A stretch of 64,000 nucleotides of DNA from Coenobita brevimanus (lineage: Eukaryota > Arthropoda > Malacostraca > Decapoda > Coenobitidae), in NCBI GenBank assembly GCA_032717465.1, contig CM064658.1, positions 9,761,635-9,825,634 of the forward strand, read 5' to 3'. The notes beneath the pieces are model-generated. The model made no database searches and was not told where the DNA came from. It worked only from the letters and a program-made list of their open reading frames with translations. Position numbers and translations under genes: made by a program. Positions 31,278 through 44,578 of this stretch are shown here, piece after piece. The number at the start of each line of letters is the position of its first letter. The stretch's first letter is position 1.

Positions 31278-31969
31278 GTAATTCGTCTTTACTTTTTAAC
31301 AAATTTTCTTCCATCACACCAGCCTTCCTCATAGACTCTCCCACCTAATCTCTTCAGTTTGTTCCCTGCTTTGCTTTCCTCCCTTGACCTTACAACTCAG
31401 TAGGGTAATATTTTCTCATGTATTATACTTGGGCAAAATTATGACCCCCTTTCTTTCATTCTTTCTACCTCCATGCGAGTTTATTCAGAAATCTTTACAA
31501 ATTATCCAATAGCTCTTTCAGTATCACGACATTATTTTACTTCTGCTGCGGCCCGACGCGTTATTTTAGTTACGGTTTAAAAATATTCATGATCCCTATC
31601 AATGGAATGACTGTATCTCCTCAATTTCTTTTCGTCTCGCTTCCATTTTTCCATTCAAGTGTCATTCCTTAATTTCTTCACCAGTTCACTTCAACCTTGG
31701 CACCATTGTTCCTTTGGACAAATACCTTCCAAGCCTTTCTTCTTTTCTTGGATTCAGTTCCTTTTAAATGGCTTTATAAAGTCGAAGGCCAGACCATACA
31801 AACACACACATTTTGGGATCCTATGTTCTTGTATGTTTTTTAATCATTACGGGAATTTGCACAGGAGTTTGTCAGTGATTATAATTGTGTGAAGACCGGC
31901 TTGCATTCCCTTGTCGATGTTAATAATCCTTAATACTTTTTACCACTTGAATAACCTGCCTACCGACCT
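31278..31969. other. Intron, nothing recognised
   Basis: T-rich sequence without identifiable repeats. Confidence 0.35.
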
Positions 31970-32380
31970 TTCATCCACCCATCCCTCCTTCTTTCCCTCC
32001 CTCCATCCATCCATCCACCCAACCATGCAACCAGTCAGCCAGCCAACCATTTACCTATCCCATCTATCTATCAATTTACCAGCACATTAATTTACCCTTC
32101 TGGTTATTTGCTCATCCACTCATTCATCCATCCATCTATCCAGCCAATAATAAATCATCCGTCCTCATAACCATCCATCTAACTTATTACCCAACACTCC
32201 AGTCAACCAGCCTATCAACCTGCCTGGCTGCCTACCTACCTATATCTACCTATCTGTCATACTCTGTCCATCAACTTATTTACCTACCAACCTACTTACT
32301 TACCTATCTACCTACTGTACTATCCATCCAGCCATCAAACGACCTACCTACCTACCTACTTCCCAACCTACCTTGTGAAT
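31970..32380. repeat. Degenerate CCAT/CCTA tetranucleotide region
   Basis: Runs of CCATCCAT, ACCTACCT and CATCTATC interleave for about 400 bases, similar in kind to the first 60 bases of the window. Confidence 0.8.
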
Positions 32381-32436
32381 ATCCATAAATACTGTGCTTT
32401 CTCCATCCCTAAGTTCACACGCACACTATCTTCCAT

Positions 32437-32640
32437 TTATTCTGACTTGGCCAAAAATCTCCATCTTTCCATCTTGAATACTGAGATGTAACAAGAAATT
32501 AACGACTTGGTATGCTACTAGTCACGAAGAAGTGATACTAAAAGGATGTAGACCCAGAGTATTGTCTTATCCTGCAGCTGAACAATGAAAGAAGCTGCAG
32601 AGATAAAAATAATCAGGCTGAGTTAGCGTCAAAAGGATTA
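32437..32640 (+). mobile_element. MITE-alpha copy
   Basis: It begins TCTGACTTGGCCAAAAATCT, has CTAGTCACGAAGAAGTGA in the core and ends near GGCTGAGTTAGCGTCAAAAG. Confidence 0.75.
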
Positions 32641-33426
32641 TACAGAAGAATCGAGGCAGTATAAAGATAACTAAAGATTGAAGGAGGCTATATGCACCTT
32701 AACTGACTATTCTATACGAGGAATGGCTATATTGTGAGCATAAGAAGAGGATAACAGAGAAGAAATACGAGATCAACAAGAAGAGGTGGAGGAAATTTTG
32801 AAAACGAAGAAGGAAAAGGGGATGAAGAGGCTGGGAAAGTGGGAAAGTAGCAGAAGGAGAAGAAAGGTAACAAGATGAAGAATAAGAAGAAGCAGAAGAA
32901 AAAGGAGAAGGATTAAGAAGATTCTGCCATATTTTCCCCGACAAACCCATCATCCGAAACTGGCAGGGGAGATGAACGAGACGATGCAGGAAGTAATTCT
33001 GTCTGGGAAATTTTATAGGAATGGCCGAAAAGGAGGTGAAAAAGAACACGCAGAAAATAACACTGACAGGAAATCTATACAGGAACTGGAGAAGGAAGAT
33101 GAGAAATACTGACAAGGAAAGTCTGAAGGAATGAACGAAAGGAAAACACACGCCTCTCACCTGAAACCCCCCCCCAAAAAAAAAAATAATAATAGTTTGT
33201 TTATTTAGTGACTGGGATGAACGTAGAGAATGAAAGTGCTTGTGTACTGAGTGTGTGTGTGCGTGTGGGGCGGATGTGGGGAGGGGAGGGGGGGGTATCA
33301 GTGTCAAGCTATCAGATACAGGGCAAGCAGCATACAACTACCACACTAGCAACTAGGTGGTACTCATTGGTGACCATCATCCACTCACTTGATATAGTGT
33401 TGTGTACTTCTTCCTCTACCGTTTTT

Positions 33427-33430
<4 letters not shown>
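32641..33430. other. Intron, purine-rich 32730-33180
   Basis: Strongly AG-rich on the + strand (GAAGAAG and AGGAAG words) with no gene. A long minus-strand open frame here is compositional. Confidence 0.5.

Positions 33431-33483
<53 letters not shown>
33431..33483. repeat. TG microsatellite
   Basis: (TG)n of about 26 units. The 400 bases that follow show no feature. Confidence 0.97.
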
Positions 33484-33486
<3 letters not shown>

Positions 33487-33879
33487 AGCGTGTTCCCTCC
33501 TTTCTCCCTACTTCTCCCATCCTTCCTGTCACCTTTCCTTGCTATTCTTTTCACTTCACGTGGTTCTCCAGTGAGCGACAAAGTGATTTCCTGTACGGTA
33601 CCTCATGAAACTATTACAACGCTGGGTGGTAACCATATAACCACATAACGGGATGGTGTGGAAACTACTATGTTCCCCCTGACAACTGTGTGGAGAAATA
33701 TAAATGCTGCGTCCGGCCAGGAACCAAACCTTCAAATACTTCCCCGCACCTCGCTGTTGTGAGGCGCTGTCTACCGCAAAGTAACATCGATTCACTGCAC
33801 GGAACGGCCATGCAGGGGTGGTTTCTTGCCTGCGGTAGATAGGTCTGCTCGGCCAGACAGACAGACGTCATTCAACAGC

Positions 33880-35127
33880 ACCAAACACACTACCTCCAAT
33901 CCACCACCGCCACCAGCGCCACCACCACCACAACCACAACCACAGCCAACCTAACCCACCGCAATATCATGTAACCTTGACCAAAATGGCGACGCACACT
34001 ACAGTCTACATCCACTACCACACACAGCTTTATCACACCGGTACCACTGCTTCACCACCTTCCTTGACTACACTTACCACCACCACTACTACCACAGCAA
34101 CACCACACTACTGCCATTACTACCACAACACCAAAGTCACACCACACTACCACCACTACCACACCACACAACATACCACACAAACACCAGTACCACACAC
34201 CACTACCACACAACGCTAGCACACCACACCACCACCACCACTGCAACATCACACCACACCACACTACCAAAGCTCCCAACCACCACTGCCACAACACACC
34301 ACACAACCAAACCAGCACATCCCCAAACCACGCTACTATTACTACAACACACAACCACACCACAGTACTCAACTATCGCACCCCACACTACATCAGCATC
34401 ACTACAACACCACACAACCACCAAACCTCACTATCATCGTCCCACTCTACCACAACTACCACACAACCATCTAACACTACCATTATAGAACACAGCACTA
34501 CCACCACTACCACTCTACCAACACTACCACACCCCACTACCAACACTACCACACCACACTACCAACACTACCACACCATGCTATCAGTAATACCACACCA
34601 CACTACCAACATCATCACACCATGCTATCAGTAATACCACACCACACTACCAACACTACCACACCATGCTATCAGTAATACCACACCACACTACCAACAC
34701 TACCACACCATGCTATCAGTAATACCACACCACACTACCAACACTACCACACCATGCTATCAGTAATACCACACCACACTACCATTTTGCTACCACCACC
34801 ATGCGCCATCAGCAATACCACCAATTACTACCACACCATACTATTAGTAATACCACACCACATTGCCAACATAACCAACCCACACCACCAACACTACCAC
34901 GCCATGCTACCAGCACTACCACACCATACTACCAACACTACCACACCACACTACCAACACTACCACACCATACTATTAGTAATACCACACCACATTGCCA
35001 ACATAACCAACCCACATCACCAATACTACCACACCATGCTACCAGCACTACCACGCCATACTACCAAGACTACCACTGCACACTGCCAACACCATCACAC
35101 CACACTACCAACACTACCACACCATAT
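33880..35127. repeat. ACC/CACA-rich satellite with 44-bp higher-order unit
   Basis: About 1.2 kb of ACCAC and CACACC words. From about 34560 to 34790 a 44-bp unit (TACCACACCACACTACCAAC, then ACTACCACACCATGCTATCAGTAA) repeats about five times almost identically, and longer units recur to 35120. A LINE A insertion terminates it at 35128. Confidence 0.9.
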
Positions 35128-37392
35128 TTTTTTTTATGCAACGAATAAGGAACCTAAGGTCAGAAGCCCACAAGATCGTTCTTTCCAAGAAAAAAATAAA
35201 AGCCAAACAACAGAGGCCAATTTCATGATCCGTTCATTTCGAGATGCTTGGACACACTGTCTTCAAAAGACTGGAGATCATAGGCAGTAGGAACGACAGA
35301 GGAAGACAATGCCAGAGTCGACCTGTCGCATACATGAAGGACTGGTAGTAGCGGTTAACTCTTGCATTAGAGAGTTGGACAGAAAAGGGACGAGAGTTTA
35401 CCGTTAGAAGGATGCTACGCACCCTCCATTGTGGTGGAGGGATTCAAGCAGGCAGTTCAGAGGAGCAGTGACCACTGAAGTAGCGATAGAAAACAGATAA
35501 AGGTGCAACAGTGCAGCGAAGAGACAGAGGTTGATGGGGGCCAGTAACAGGAGAGTTTATGAGACGAGAAGCCTTTGACTCAACCTTGTTGAGGAGAACT
35601 GTATGTACGGAGCCTCCCCACATGAGAGCTGTACTCTACACAGGGGTGAAAAAAAAAAAAAAACACTGCAGAGTCAACAACTGTGTAAGAGCAAAGAAGA
35701 CATGGAGTCGGCTTAACATACCTAATTTCCTGCAGGCAGAGTTTACAAGAGATATAATACGATCTTTCCAAGACAAATCCTGAGAGAATAAAACCAAGCA
35801 AGTTCAGTGATAACGCAAGACTGAGTTGGAAGTTGTTAAAAATTAAAGGATACTCCTACGGGAGATTGTGATGGGTCAAAAGATGTAAGAATCGAGTTTC
35901 CGATGCATTAAAAACAACCAGATTACTTTTACCCCTATCAAAGATATGACCCGAATCAGACATTAGGTGTGTCCCTTTTTTGTTGATGTAACTGCTGAGA
36001 TGGACGCTGCGGGAAGCAAATGGAAAGTGAAGGATGGAGTCATCAGTGTTTGAGTGGATAGGGTTAGATTTGCAGCTTAGAAGGTAATTGATAAATAGAA
36101 GGAAGAGAGTTGGTGATAGGACAGAACCCTTAGGAACACCACTACTGATAGCTCTAGGAGGAGATCAGTAACCGTCTACAACAGTAGCAATAGAACGACC
36201 CGAGAGGAAACTAGAAACCAAGGCACAGATGGGATAGAAACTGCAAGAGGGCAGTTTGGAAATTAATGATTAATGCCTCATTCAATCGAAAGCCTCCGAG
36301 ATGTCAAGTGCAGTGGCAAAGCTTTCCCCAGAGTCCCGAAAGGAGGATGACCAGAGATCTGAAAGATAAGTGAGAAGTCGGCAGTGAAACGTTCCTGGTG
36401 GAACCCAAATATCTTGGCGATCGGAAAGAAGGCCATGAAAGGAAAGGTGTTTATTTCTTTTAATTAAGAAAATTTTTTAACCTTTAGAAATACAAGATGT
36501 TAAAGCAATTGGGCGATAGTTAGAGAGATGGAAATAGTCACCCTTCTTTGGGACAGGATGAATGAGAGCAAACTTCCAACAAGAAGGAAAAGTACAAGTT
36601 GAGAGACACAGGCGAAAGAGTTTACCTAGGCAGGGTGTAAACACAGAAACACAGTTCTTGAGGACAACAGGAGGGACTCCATCTGGCCCATATACCTTGT
36701 TAGTATTGAGGCCAGTGATGGCGGAAAGTACATTGACTGAAGAAATTTTAATGCCAGTCATGAAAAGTCAGAGGCGGGGCAGTGATGGAGGAACAACGGA
36801 GGAGAAAGTCTGAGCAAAGAGTTCTGTTTTTCTTCAGTAGAAGAAACAACTACAGGGTCATTAGAGCGGAAAAGAGGAGGGAAGGGTGATGAAGCAAAGT
36901 TGTTGGAGACGTTTTTGGCAAGGTACCAGAAGGAGTGGGAAAAATTTAAGTAAGAGAGTTCAGAGCATTTAGTACGAATGAAATTCTTAGCAGAGAGAAG
37001 AACTGACTTAGCACGGTTCCGAGCAGAGACATAAAGGAGATGAGAGTCAGGGGTGAGATGGCTCTGGTACTTTTTGTTGGCCCTCTCCTTGTTGTGGAGA
37101 GCATTAGAACATGCATGATTAAACCTTTTTTTTTTTTCATTAGTCACAGGATAAGAGGAAGGAATGTATGCATCTATGCCTGAGTGAATAACCTCCGAAA
37201 TGCGCGAGGCACACTTAGATGGCTTCCGGCCATGGAAGCAATAATCATTCCAGGATAAATAAAAGAAGTACTGCCTGAGGGCCTCCCAATCCGCAGCTTC
37301 AAAGTGCCACAACCGCAGCTTCTTGGGAGGGTCCATAGGCCTTACTGTAGTGATACGACAGGTTAAGGTGATCAGGTTGGGATCGGAGGACA
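35128..37392 (-). mobile_element. LINE A copy, about 2.3 kb, inserted at the satellite
   Basis: The poly-A tail appears as poly-T at 35129-35137. The minus strand then gives the same C-terminal, RT and endonuclease order as the 15671-18485 copy, including YGPDGVPPVVLKNC (about 36680) and CGSLE-like remnants. It is more diverged, with many stops, deletions and T insertions (for example at 37129-37138). It is 5'-truncated at about 37392, just after the SDPNLITL block. Confidence 0.88.
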
Positions 37393-37723
37393 ATCTTCAG
37401 CTTTTATAATTCAAAAACCCCCCAAAAGATCAAAAGGATTATCCTGTCTTGTTGGACAGTAGCTAATATAGTCTCTGCCTCATAAGGCCATTTGTTATCG
37501 TTAGTGTTTAAACATCGGCTCACATCGCCCACTCCTAATTCATCTAAAGTTTTCAAACGCCTTTTGTCAACATGATTTCTTGAGTTCCTAGAGCACAATT
37601 ACTCTCATAAAACAAAAATCCTCAACTCTCAGCTCATTTGATGACCAAGTGTAGTCAGAGAGAAAACTCAGCTAATAACCAAGGAGTCTCTTCCTTACCT
37701 CACAACTAAGCCTCATCAAATTT
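37393..37723. other. Intron, nothing recognised
   Basis: No feature seen. Confidence 0.35.
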
Positions 37724-38150
37724 CACGGAAGTGAAGCTTGGACATTGTTGGAAGGACACAAGTCAAGAGTGAGAGCAGTGGAAATGAGTTATTTAAGAGG
37801 AGCCTGTGGAGTCACGTGGAGAGACAGGCTGACGAATGAGGATATAAAGGAACGTTGTGGTGTGGATGTGGATGTGATAGGAAGCGTTATGAGGAATACA
37901 CTGAGGTGGTTTGGCCATGTGGAGAGGATGGAGGGTGAAAGACTGACGAAGAGAGTGTATATGAGTGAGGTGGAGGGGGGAAGAGGGAGGGGGAGGCCGA
38001 GGATGAGATGGAGGGATGGGGTGGAGGTATATGAGAAAGGGGGTGTGAGTTGGGAGCAGGGCAGTGAAATGGCGGGGGACAGGGCGACTTGGAGGCGATT
38101 TATTTGTGGCCACCCCAAACGGGATTGAGGCGTCTGGCAATAGAAATAGA
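37724..38150 (+). mobile_element. LINE D (LINE B-related), 3' end
   Basis: It encodes EAWTLLEGHKSRVRAVEMS, then LRWFGHVERMEGERL and GRGRGRPRMRWRDGV, and ends in TTTATTTGTGGCCACCCCAA and a short AGAAAT-type tail. It is related to LINE B at protein level but with its own 3' UTR. Related pieces occur at 45600-45850 and 50640-52270 on the other strand. Confidence 0.8.
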
Positions 38151-38194
38151 AATTTCACGTAACCACGGCGTAGCTCTTATTCTCCTAACACGTT

Positions 38195-38372
38195 TTTGTA
38201 AGTGATTAATTTTGCTTATTACACCTTACTGTCCTTTGTGTTATATAAATCCTTCCAATATCGCCATACTCTAGAAGAAACTTAGAAAAGGATATTAACC
38301 AGCCATATCCAAAAATAAATATGTAAGGGAGAGGCGTTTCGAAGCTTCCATAACCGAGGAGAATACGGATCC
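38195..38372 (+). repeat. Dispersed repeat E, second copy
   Basis: Matches 28355-28535 word by word in the same orientation. Confidence 0.65.
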
Positions 38373-38467
38373 AGTATTTAACTTGTGAAAACGGACCAGT
38401 TCCCTTAAATGAAAACAAACCGACTATACAACAAGCTGATATACTGCCATCCACTCAGTCTGCCTTA

Positions 38468-38920
38468 ATGGCGTCAATACCACTGTGTGTTTCTTGTGCC
38501 CTCTCATGGCCTCCAGACTGCACCGGCTCTAGGATGGGAGGCCAAGGCAAAGTAGTTCATCTGGGCTTTTCTGTAGCCTTTGATTCTGTAAATCATGATG
38601 GATTACTACACATCCCCTCTGCTATAGGTGTAAGAAATCCGGTATACTCAATTATAAGTCATTTTGTGAGAGGTCGAAAATATCGTGTTTTTGTAGATGA
38701 TTGTTAGAGCAGGTCCTTCAACGTTCACTCAGACATACCCCAAGGCAGTGCTTTGGGACCACCACTATCTATCATTTATTCAATGGATTTGTTCCGGGTT
38801 ACTTGTATGCCGCTGATGTAGCTTTGGTTTCTAACGTTCTTCCTCCTACTTTCAAAAGTGGACGGCTATAACTCTGAGCTACAATTTCAACATTTTGCGA
38901 CACCGTGAAATCCGGACACA
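38468..38920 (+). mobile_element. LINE C reverse-transcriptase fragment
   Basis: It reads FSVAFDSVNHDGLLHIPSAI (RT motif with AFDSVNH), then VRGRKYRVFVD, a TAG, SFNVHSDIPQGSALGPPLS (QGS motif), and decays after that. Residue usage differs from LINE A and LINE B, so it is a third non-LTR family, perhaps CR1/L2-like. No intact ADD motif remains. Confidence 0.7.
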
Positions 38921-39266
38921 TTAAACCATGCTGCATAAAATGCTATTCAAGAGATTAGGCAATGCATGAGTGATACATGTAGCACCGGCCTTCACCTAAA
39001 ACCTTATATTCGTGAAAGTAATGAGTGAGTTAGCTTGTAACACATTACTGACTAAAATTTCCAAAGAAAGGACTGTGTAGGGTTAATAAATAGAGTCACC
39101 CCCTTAGCCTACCAGCTCACAGCAGTGAAGCTTATACTGCGAGTCAATGAGAACGCACCACCTAATTCAGTTGCAATAAACTCGTGTGCCGCTGACTGTT
39201 TCCAACACTGATCTGATTTGCTATGATCATGTACTCATACAGTACCCATCTGAACAAAAAGATTAG
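38921..39266. other. Intron, probably further decayed LINE C
   Basis: No clear motif. It may be the continuation of the fragment ending at 38920. Confidence 0.3.
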
Positions 39267-39614
39267 CTTTTTTTTTTTTTTTTTTTTATGTGTCCGACTC
39301 TGGGCATAGGCTTCACAGCCTGCTCCCAAGACCCAGCAGTCCTCCTACATACCATACACTTCTACATGTCACCACTTCGGCGCTAACACCCACCGTCCAT
39401 ATTGAATACATGCTAGGGCTGTCTCATACAGGACTGGTGTATTGGTATTAGCGGGGGTATTTTTACGACATGTCGGCGGATCTTCTGGTAGATCAGTAAA
39501 GTCTACTTTTATTAAATTCAAATCCTTAAACTGTACCCTGCCCCGCCGGGGATTTGAACCTGGGTCCGGTAGGACTGCAAGCCACCTCTCTACCGACTAA
39601 GCTACCGCCTCGCC
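39267..39614 (-). mobile_element. tRNA-derived SINE B with poly-A tail
   Basis: On the minus strand it starts GGGCGAGGCGGTAGCTTAGT (about 39614), with box A TAGCTTAGTCGGTAGAG and box B GGTTCAAATCC (about 39549-39559), then a body of about 270 bp, and ends in a long A-run (poly-T at 39269-39287). The body is shared with 8430-8572. The head retains a good tRNA-like promoter. Confidence 0.85.
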
Positions 39615-39778
39615 CTTTGTTCACGAAGCAGCGTCTCAGAGACAAGATTAATCTACTCAACCCATTCCACTCGCTGCCTACTGGTGGAAATGGAACACGT
39701 GGTTGTTTTACGTCTAGGACGAAGGTTAGGGTGTGTGTAAGTGGAAAACTGTCTGCCAGTTTTTGAAAAACTGCCCCC

Positions 39779-40770
39779 ATGCCACGTTCGTCATGCCTTG
39801 AACGTCATCATGCCTTAGGGATGCAGGAGGGTGGCATGATGCAACGTGAGGCAGCCCGTAGAATGGAGTGTCATCATTCAGTGATTGTCAGGCTCATCCA
39901 GAGGCATCATGAAACAAACTCAGTTGACGACCGACAGCTTCCTGGAAAAGTACATGTCACAACAGGAGATCAAGATGACCCCATCCAGATGCTGCATCTC
40001 CGGGACAGATTCCGGTCGGCAGCACAAACGGCATGTGAGACTTCTGGTCGACATAATCGTCGGAAGAGCAAGTCCACCGTATAGCAGCGACTGCAGTCGT
40101 TTGGCCTAATCACACTTAGACACGTAAGGGTTTGGATCTCTCACTCGCCCGTCGTCGGGACTGACTACAGTGGATTAGCCAACATGAATGCTGGACCAGA
40201 AGACAGTGGAAAGCTGTTCTCTTCACTGATGAATGTCGCTTCTGTTTGGATCACTCTTACGGACATCTGCGTGTTTGGAGACGATGTAATGAACGTTATG
40301 CAAACTGTTGTGTGAGACAAGGTAATCGCTGGGATGGACCCGGCATCATGGCATGGGCAGGCATTGCAGCCGACTACAAAACACCTCTAGTGATCATTGA
40401 AGGCAACTTGACGGCTCGAAGATACGTTGATAATATTCTCAGGCCCTATGCGATCCCGTTTCTACGCTACCATCCAGGTGTAACAACGTTGCAACAAGAT
40501 AACGCTCGTCCACATGCTGGGAGTTTCTACAGGCTGAGAATGTCAGCACATTGCCATGGCCTGCCTTCTCACCCGAACCACCTGAACATGTGTGGGATTA
40601 TCTTAAGAGGCGCCTTTCGTCGTGAGACTCCAAACCACAAAACAGACGACATCTGATCCAGGCAATGCAAGAAGAGTGGGAGAGGCTTCCACAGTACACA
40701 CTACTTGATCTAGTGTCCAGTATGAGGCACAGGATTACATCTTGCATGGCTGCAAATGGTGGTTACTCCC
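39779..40770 (+). pseudogene. Tc1-like transposase relic
   Basis: Frames together cover an N-terminal helix-turn-helix region (QREAARRMECHHSVIVRLIQ), LFTDECRF (about 40210, first catalytic Asp), RQGNRWDGPGIMAWAGIA (40315-40368), QQDNARPH (40492-40515, second Asp), and in another frame EHVWDYLKRRL (about 40586, the glutamate of the DD34E triad). Frameshifts near 40100-40240 and 40520-40590 and a TAG at 40081 inactivate it. Terminal inverted repeats were not found. Confidence 0.85.
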
Positions 40771-41097
40771 CGTACTGACTGACACATGTGTGGAATTGTC
40801 TGTCCAGGGGTCGTCACAAATTCACTGATGACTGTTTATGTAATGAATTTCTTGCTCTCATTCTGTGGTAAACTTGTAGGAGATATTGATGGACTCATAA
40901 TGTGAACTACATTAAGATATGTCGAACTTTACATACAATAAACCACAGGTAAACTAATGATGCATTTTCACTGACTCAGAGTAGAGCTCCAAAGCTTCTC
41001 TTAAAATGGCACATAACCCAGAATGATAAGGACTAATGTATAAAGTGAATACCAAGTTCCTCCTAATACACATTACAGCCTTTTATTTCATCCTCAG
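40771..41097. other. Intron end before the 41098 exon
   Basis: AT-rich. The last 25 bases form a pyrimidine tract ending CCTCAG, a good acceptor. Confidence 0.6.
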
Positions 41098-41256
41098 TGT
41101 GTGTTGTGAGAGCCGAGTATCAACCGAACTGGGGGTCACTGGATTCCCGCCCTCTGCCCAGCTGGTATGACGAGGCAAAAGTCGGCATCTTCCTCCACTG
41201 GGGCGTGTTCTCCGTCCCGTCCTTCGGCTCAGCGTGGTTCTGGAAGTTCTGGCGAG
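41098..41256 (+). CDS. Alpha-L-fucosidase (GH29), N-terminal catalytic exon
   Basis: Acceptor ATCCTCAG, donor G|GTGACG. The exon starts and ends in phase 1 and encodes [20 protein letters not shown], then [20 protein letters not shown] and [12 protein letters not shown]. The LDSRPLPxWxDEAKxGIFxHWGxFSVP run is the conserved start of animal alpha-L-fucosidases, which remove terminal alpha-L-fucose from glycoproteins and glycolipids in lysosomes or digestive fluid. The HWG histidine is an active-site residue of the family. A GA microsatellite follows in the intron at 41340. Confidence 0.93.
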
Positions 41257-41335
41257 GTGACGAGTTTATGGTTTTGTGTACGGTAAAGAGTGAGGGAAAT
41301 GAGAGTTTTGGAACCTTATTCAAACACACACACAC

Positions 41336-41338
<3 letters not shown>

Positions 41339-41381
<43 letters not shown>
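41339..41381. repeat. GA microsatellite
   Basis: (GA)n of about 20 units in the intron between 41256 and 41636. Confidence 0.97.
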
Positions 41382-41382
<1 letters not shown>

Positions 41383-41635
41383 CTTAAACCTCTACAGACA
41401 CTCCTTCTTCACGTTAGTCAGCATCGGTTATTACATTAAAAGTAATACGAAGTTTACCCATTGGTCATCCTAAAAGTCAAGCCTCTAAACTTAAGCTGTC
41501 AGAGGTAAGTCAATCCTTTTAGTGTACGTTAATTTTTCACAATGTCCAAAAACACCTTAGTCATACCTCCACGGATGTACGATCTAAAATCCAGTCCTAA
41601 GAAGTCAGTTGTAATTTTATCCTACCATTTCACAG

Positions 41636-41884
41636 ATGATAAGAACCAGGCGTACGTGAATTTCATGAAGAACAACTATCGGCCTGATTTCCCGTACCAA
41701 GACTTCTCCCGGGATTTCACTGCTGAGTTCTATAATCCTGAGGAGTGGGCCCGGATTCTGGATGCGTCTGGTGCGCGTTATGTTGTGCTGACCAGTAAAC
41801 ACCACGAAGGGTTTACTCTCTGGCCTTCTAAAGGATCATGGGGCTGGAACGCTATGGATGTTGGGCCGAAGAGAGACCTTGTGG
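41636..41884 (+). CDS. Alpha-L-fucosidase exon with HHEGF motif
   Basis: Acceptor TTTCACAG, donor G|GTGAGT. It joins the previous exon in phase 1 (codon G|AT) and ends in phase 1. It encodes [58 protein letters not shown] and [13 protein letters not shown]. KHHEGFxxWPS and the WNxxDVGPxRDLVG end are strongly conserved in GH29 enzymes; the paired histidines line the fucose pocket. All residues expected here are present with no stop or frameshift, indicating a functional gene. Confidence 0.95.
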
Positions 41885-43200
<1,316 letters not shown>

Positions 43201-43251
43201 ATTAATCTATCCTTGTAGGACAGATGAGACATTTACTTTCGTCTGATTCAG

Positions 43252-43987
43252 GTGACTTGGATTTTACCACTCATCCCCAGACTCACCACATCTAAATAAG
43301 AGTAACAACTTTATAATGGTCCTCTATTTCAGGTAATCTTGCCATTGCTCTCCATTTCCAAGCTCCACACATCTGCGTCAGGCTGTAACACTCATAACCT
43401 GAATCAAATCACTTAATGCCAAGAGTATAATGAAAAAGATGACCTAGGGAGCAAACACTGACTATGATCTCTTGCTTCAGGTGATATTGGCGGCTGCTAA
43501 CTATTGCCAGACTTACTATATCTAAAACAGTGAACACCAGTGATCTTCAACATCTGCTATCTTTCGCTAGACTCTCTTACGTAAACAAGTAAGACAAATG
43601 TAAAAGAGTAAAAACACTTCCTTATGAGGTTCTGTTTCAGGTGATCTCGCGGTTACTGTCCTTTGCTAGATTGCGTATATCGAAGAGTAAGCACTGTATT
43701 ATGGTGTTCTGTTTTGTGTGTTTTGGCTTTCCCTATCCATTCCCAATCTCTATCCCATTCCCTGTCCCATTCCCAGACACTCTCTTTTATTTACTCTTAT
43801 GGTTTCTTATTGTCTTCTGTTGGAGGTGATCTTACTGCTGCTGTTCAGTACCAAGCTCCACGCATGTAAAAGAGTAAAAACACTTCCTTATTGTCTTCTG
43901 TTTCAAGTGAAGAGTAAAAACACTTTCTTATTTTCTTCTGTTTCAGGTGAAGAGTAAAAACACTTCCTTTATTGTCTTCTGTTTCAG
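43252..43987 (+). repeat. Decayed tandem copies of the 43988 exon's acceptor and 5' end
   Basis: Before the true exon, the junction sequence recurs at least seven times: exon-like starts at 43252, 43333, 43481, 43641, 43826, 43907 and 43947, most preceded by a TTCAG/TTTCAG acceptor and starting GTGAT. The copy at 43333 keeps CCAAGCTCCACACATCTGCG, parallel to the real exon's CAGGCTCCACACATCCACTT. The copy at 43826 keeps CTGCTGCTGTTCAGTACCAA. They are linked by a shared AGAGTAAAAACACTTCCTTA segment. All run into stops or lose frame, so they are not usable alternative exons. Confidence 0.8.
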
Positions 43988-44151
43988 GTGATCTCGCTGC
44001 TGCTGTCAGGTCCCAGGCTCCACACATCCACTTCGGGCTGTACCACTCCCTGTACGAATGGTTCAACCCCTTCTTCCTCCAGGATAAAGACAACAACTTC
44101 CACACAAACGATTTCGTGACCAGGAAAACCATGCCGGAGTTGTATGAGCTG
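43988..44151 (+). CDS. Alpha-L-fucosidase exon
   Basis: Acceptor CTGTTTCAG, donor CTG|GTAGGT. It begins in phase 1 (G|GT) and ends in phase 0. It encodes [40 protein letters not shown] and [28 protein letters not shown] and the MPELYEL end correspond to the conserved third strand-helix region of the GH29 barrel. Seven or more degenerate copies of its 5' junction precede it, so accurate acceptor choice here is a non-trivial splicing problem. Confidence 0.95.
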
Positions 44152-44387
44152 GTAGGTTAGGTGTACTGACTTTGAACCTTCTCATGGTGGAGACAATTCT
44201 TGTATACCAGACAAGTTGATTCAGCTGGGAGTTTGGTACTGTTATTATTGTCACCCTTAACCCTCTCCCTGTCGGCACAGCTCTAGTGGTTTATTCTACT
44301 TACGGCAAGGCAATGTTATTTACTCGAGAATGAGTCATAGGAACTTGAGTGCTGCTGGGAAGAAATATGACCATACTCTTTTCACCT
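44152..44387. other. Intron, nothing recognised
   Basis: No feature seen. Confidence 0.4.
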
Positions 44388-44578
44388 TAACTTGGCCCAG
44401 AGTTTCGTCCATTTGAAGCTTATTCCGTGTAGCTCAGAGGCAAAATAAGACAGTACTACCGCTCCAAATTCTTTACATCGCACTTCTTCATGACTAGCAT
44501 AAGTTTCTAGCGTTAATCTATTGCCAAAACTCAGAATTCATGATGGGGTGATAGTTTTAGGCCAAGTAAGATTAAAAT
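44388..44578 (-). mobile_element. MITE-alpha copy
   Basis: Reverse orientation. It starts CCTTAACTTGGCCCAGAGTT, contains ACTTCTTCATGACTAGCAT and AGCGTTAATCTATTGCC, and ends GGCCAAGTAAGATTAAAATG. The terminal words at the two ends are complementary. Confidence 0.75.

Noticed and set aside
32699..33337. 212-residue minus-strand frame
   Set aside because: Antisense of an AG-rich stretch; serine/phenylalanine composition only.
39526..39614. Functional tRNA gene on the minus strand
   Set aside because: The cloverleaf-like head is continuous with a SINE body and A tail and is shared in the body with another copy.
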